Assembly (NCBI GenBank): GCA_012728155.1
Contig: JAAYFR010000351.1
Span: 1 to 5,917 of the forward strand
Length of the DNA stretch: 5,917 bases
Origin: Bacteroidales bacterium
GTDB taxonomy: Bacteria; Bacteroidota; Bacteroidia; Bacteroidales; Dysgonomonadaceae
Direction of reading: 5' to 3'
Of the stretch, positions 4,317 through 5,917 are shown one piece after another (position 1 is the first letter of the stretch; the number at the start of each line of letters is the position of its first letter). Under the pieces are notes generated by a model. That model was not told the origin of the DNA. It did no database searches and was given only the letters and a program-made list of their open reading frames with translations. The translations under genes and the position numbers were made by a program.

Positions 4317-5917
4317 ATGAGCAAAAAAACACAAAACATTAAGTCATATATAGCCGTATATCCACAAATATACTCATACGAACTCCCAAATCGTAAAGAG
4401 AACATAGGTTCACAGAAAATTGGATATACTGAAAGAGAGTGTGTTGACGATAGAATAAAAGAGCAAGTACAAACAGCCGCATTTAGAGAAGAGTATCACA
4501 AACTTTGGAGTTCGCCCTCTTTTTTCAAAGGCAATAAAGAGAGTTTTACCGACAAAGCCTTTCATCAATTTCTTATAAAAAAAGGAGTTGAAAAAAGAGC
4601 TAACCTAGGTACAGAATGGTTCTATTTTAATGGATATCCGGAAAAATCAAAAGAACTGTTCGATCTGTTTCGCGAAAAAGGATTCTCTGCTCTTCAAAGC
4701 GATAGAGGTAAAACGGAATATACACTACGAACTGAACAAGAGGCAGCCGTAACAAAAACACTTGACTATTTCAATAAAAATGGAAACGGAGAGTTTCTCT
4801 GGAATGCCAAACCTCGTTTTGGCAAAACATTGGCCAGTTATGATTTAGCTAAACAGTTGAAAGCAAATAAAATACTTATTGTTACTAATAGACCAGCTAT
4901 TGCAAACTCTTGGTTTGATGATTACGAAAAATTTATTGATGGGTATGCTTTTATATCTGAAACTTCATCATTGTCAAATAGAACTACCCTTAATAGAGAA
5001 CAATATTTAAGAGCAAGAAAAGCAAAACCTTTCATCACTTTTATCTCATTACAAGATCTCAAAGGATCTAAATACTTTGGAGGAGATTACGACAAGTTAC
5101 GCTGGGTAGCTGAGCTTGAATGGGATTTATTAATTGTTGATGAAGCACACGAAGGAGTTGATACCGGACGAACAGATGCTGCTTTTGATGTTATTAAACG
5201 CAAACACACACTGCACCTGTCCGGCACACCATTTAAAGCATTGTCGAGCGAGAAGTTTCCAAACGAAGCAATATACAACTGGACCTATCTGGACGAACAA
5301 AAAATAAAACATATAGAGCTGGAAGAAGGCGAAAATGGTGAACACACCGAGCTGCCCGACCTCAAACTATTTACTTATCGTATCTCACAAATGATAACCG
5401 ATGAGGTGAATAAGGGAATAGAAATTGACGATGAAAACCGCGACTATGCTTTTGACCTAAATGAGTTTTTCAGAGTAGACCATCAAAAATTTGAACATGA
5501 GAATGAGGTAAGAGAGTTTTTAAAGAACCTATCTACAAATAAAAAGTATCCTTTCTCAACTCCTGAACTCAGAGATGAACTAAAACACACGTTTTGGTAT
5601 GTGGGCAATAGAGTGGCATCGGTCAAAGCCCTAGAAAGACTTCTAAAAGAAGACTCCGTATTTAGGGATTATGAAATAATTATCGCTGCGGGTGATGGTA
5701 GAAGTTTTGAAGAAGAAGAGAGAGATTTCATAGCTAACGAAAGTTCTTATGAAAAAGTAACAGAAGCAATTGCCAAACACGACAAAACCATTACACTCTC
5801 GTGCGGGCAATTAACCACCGGCGTTACCATTAAAGAGTGGTCGGCTGTATTAATGCTAACCGATATCAAATCCCCCTCACTCTATATGCAGGCAGCTTTC
5901 CGCGCACAAAATCCACA
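4317..5917 (+). CDS. GIY-YIG/T5orf172-like nuclease fused to a DEAH superfamily 2 helicase (3' truncated by the window)
   Basis: The frame is open for 533 codons to the window edge. ATG 4317 is the only plausible start: an in-frame TAA lies at 4311-4313 and no further Met occurs until residue 359. Residues about 10-120 look like a GIY-YIG domain of the T5orf172/MUG113 type: QIYSYEL (17-23), KIGYT (34-38), Arg46 in DDRI, His83 in AFHQFL and Glu100 in TEWFYF match the expected Tyr, Gly, Arg, His and Glu positions. Residues about 135-533 are an SF2 helicase: RTEQ (138-141), Walker A AKPRFGKT (164-171), motif Ia ILIVTN (186-191), DEAH (275-278), SGTP (302-305), HTFWYV (424-429), motif V LTTGVTI (499-505) and motif VI-like QAAFRAQNP (525-533). 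The layout fits a restriction-type translocase: ATP-driven DNA tracking with its own cutting domain. Similar helicases serve as R subunits of type III-like or Eco57I-like restriction-modification systems, so anti-phage defence is inferred. Partner genes would lie downstream. The missing part should contain the end of motif VI and a C-terminal domain. Confidence 0.85.
   Translation, partial: MSKKTQNIKSYIAVYPQIYSYELPNRKENIGSQKIGYTERECVDDRIKEQVQTAAFREEYHKLWSSPSFFKGNKESFTDKAFHQFLIKKGVEKRANLGTEWFYFNGYPEKSKELFDLFREKGFSALQSDRGKTEYTLRTEQEAAVTKTLDYFNKNGNGEFLWNAKPRFGKTLASYDLAKQLKANKILIVTNRPAIANSWFDDYEKFIDGYAFISETSSLSNRTTLNREQYLRARKAKPFITFISLQDLKGSKYFGGDYDKLRWVAELEWDLLIVDEAHEGVDTGRTDAAFDVIKRKHTLHLSGTPFKALSSEKFPNEAIYNWTYLDEQKIKHIELEEGENGEHTELPDLKLFTYRISQMITDEVNKGIEIDDENRDYAFDLNEFFRVDHQKFEHENEVREFLKNLSTNKKYPFSTPELRDELKHTFWYVGNRVASVKALERLLKEDSVFRDYEIIIAAGDGRSFEEEERDFIANESSYEKVTEAIAKHDKTITLSCGQLTTGVTIKEWSAVLMLTDIKSPSLYMQAAFRAQNP

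Noticed and set aside
5087..5345. Two minus-strand open frames of 63 and 71 codons
   Set aside because: They lie antisense to the DEAH and SGT motif region of the helicase, which is clearly coding on the plus strand.

Overview
The window looks like a chromosomal segment of a Bacteroidota bacterium, probably of the order Bacteroidales. The signs are a convergent trehalose-phosphatase and GH15 glycosidase pair of a kind common in that phylum, AT-rich translation starts without Shine-Dalgarno sequences, a short SPII lipoprotein, and a perfect match to the Bacteroidota -7 promoter element (TAnnTTTG). No identification beyond phylum or order can be defended from the sequence alone.

Left part (1-2473): a housekeeping-type sugar module of balanced base composition. 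The plus strand carries the C-terminal end of a trehalose-6-phosphate phosphatase, most likely the tail of a fused synthase/phosphatase whose start lies outside the window. It converges, with 64 bases between the stop codons, on a complete minus-strand GH15 glucoamylase/trehalase-like enzyme. Together they suggest synthesis and hydrolysis of trehalose or a related alpha-glucoside.

Middle (2474-3120): about 650 bases without an intact gene. It holds what looks like a decayed gene readable only by switching among three frames (2582-3002), a perfect 8-bp inverted repeat inside it, and a small imperfect palindrome just upstream of the GH15 gene. From about 2940 onward the DNA becomes much more AT-rich, which suggests a boundary between conserved and acquired DNA.

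Right part (3121-5917): an AT-rich accessory block. It starts with a complete orphan lipoprotein of unknown function (3121-3960), followed by a small coding-like tail with no start (3942-4049). Next comes a control region with a -7 promoter element and two tandem perfect 11-bp palindromes (TGATACTATCA), then a 25-codon mini-ORF. Last is a long gene that runs off the window (4317-5917), coding for a protein with an N-terminal GIY-YIG/T5orf172-like nuclease domain fused to a superfamily 2 DEAH helicase. This fusion is the most interesting object here. It resembles the restriction subunit of an anti-phage restriction-modification or similar defence system, apparently driven by a repressor-controlled promoter. 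Its partner genes, if any, lie beyond the right edge.
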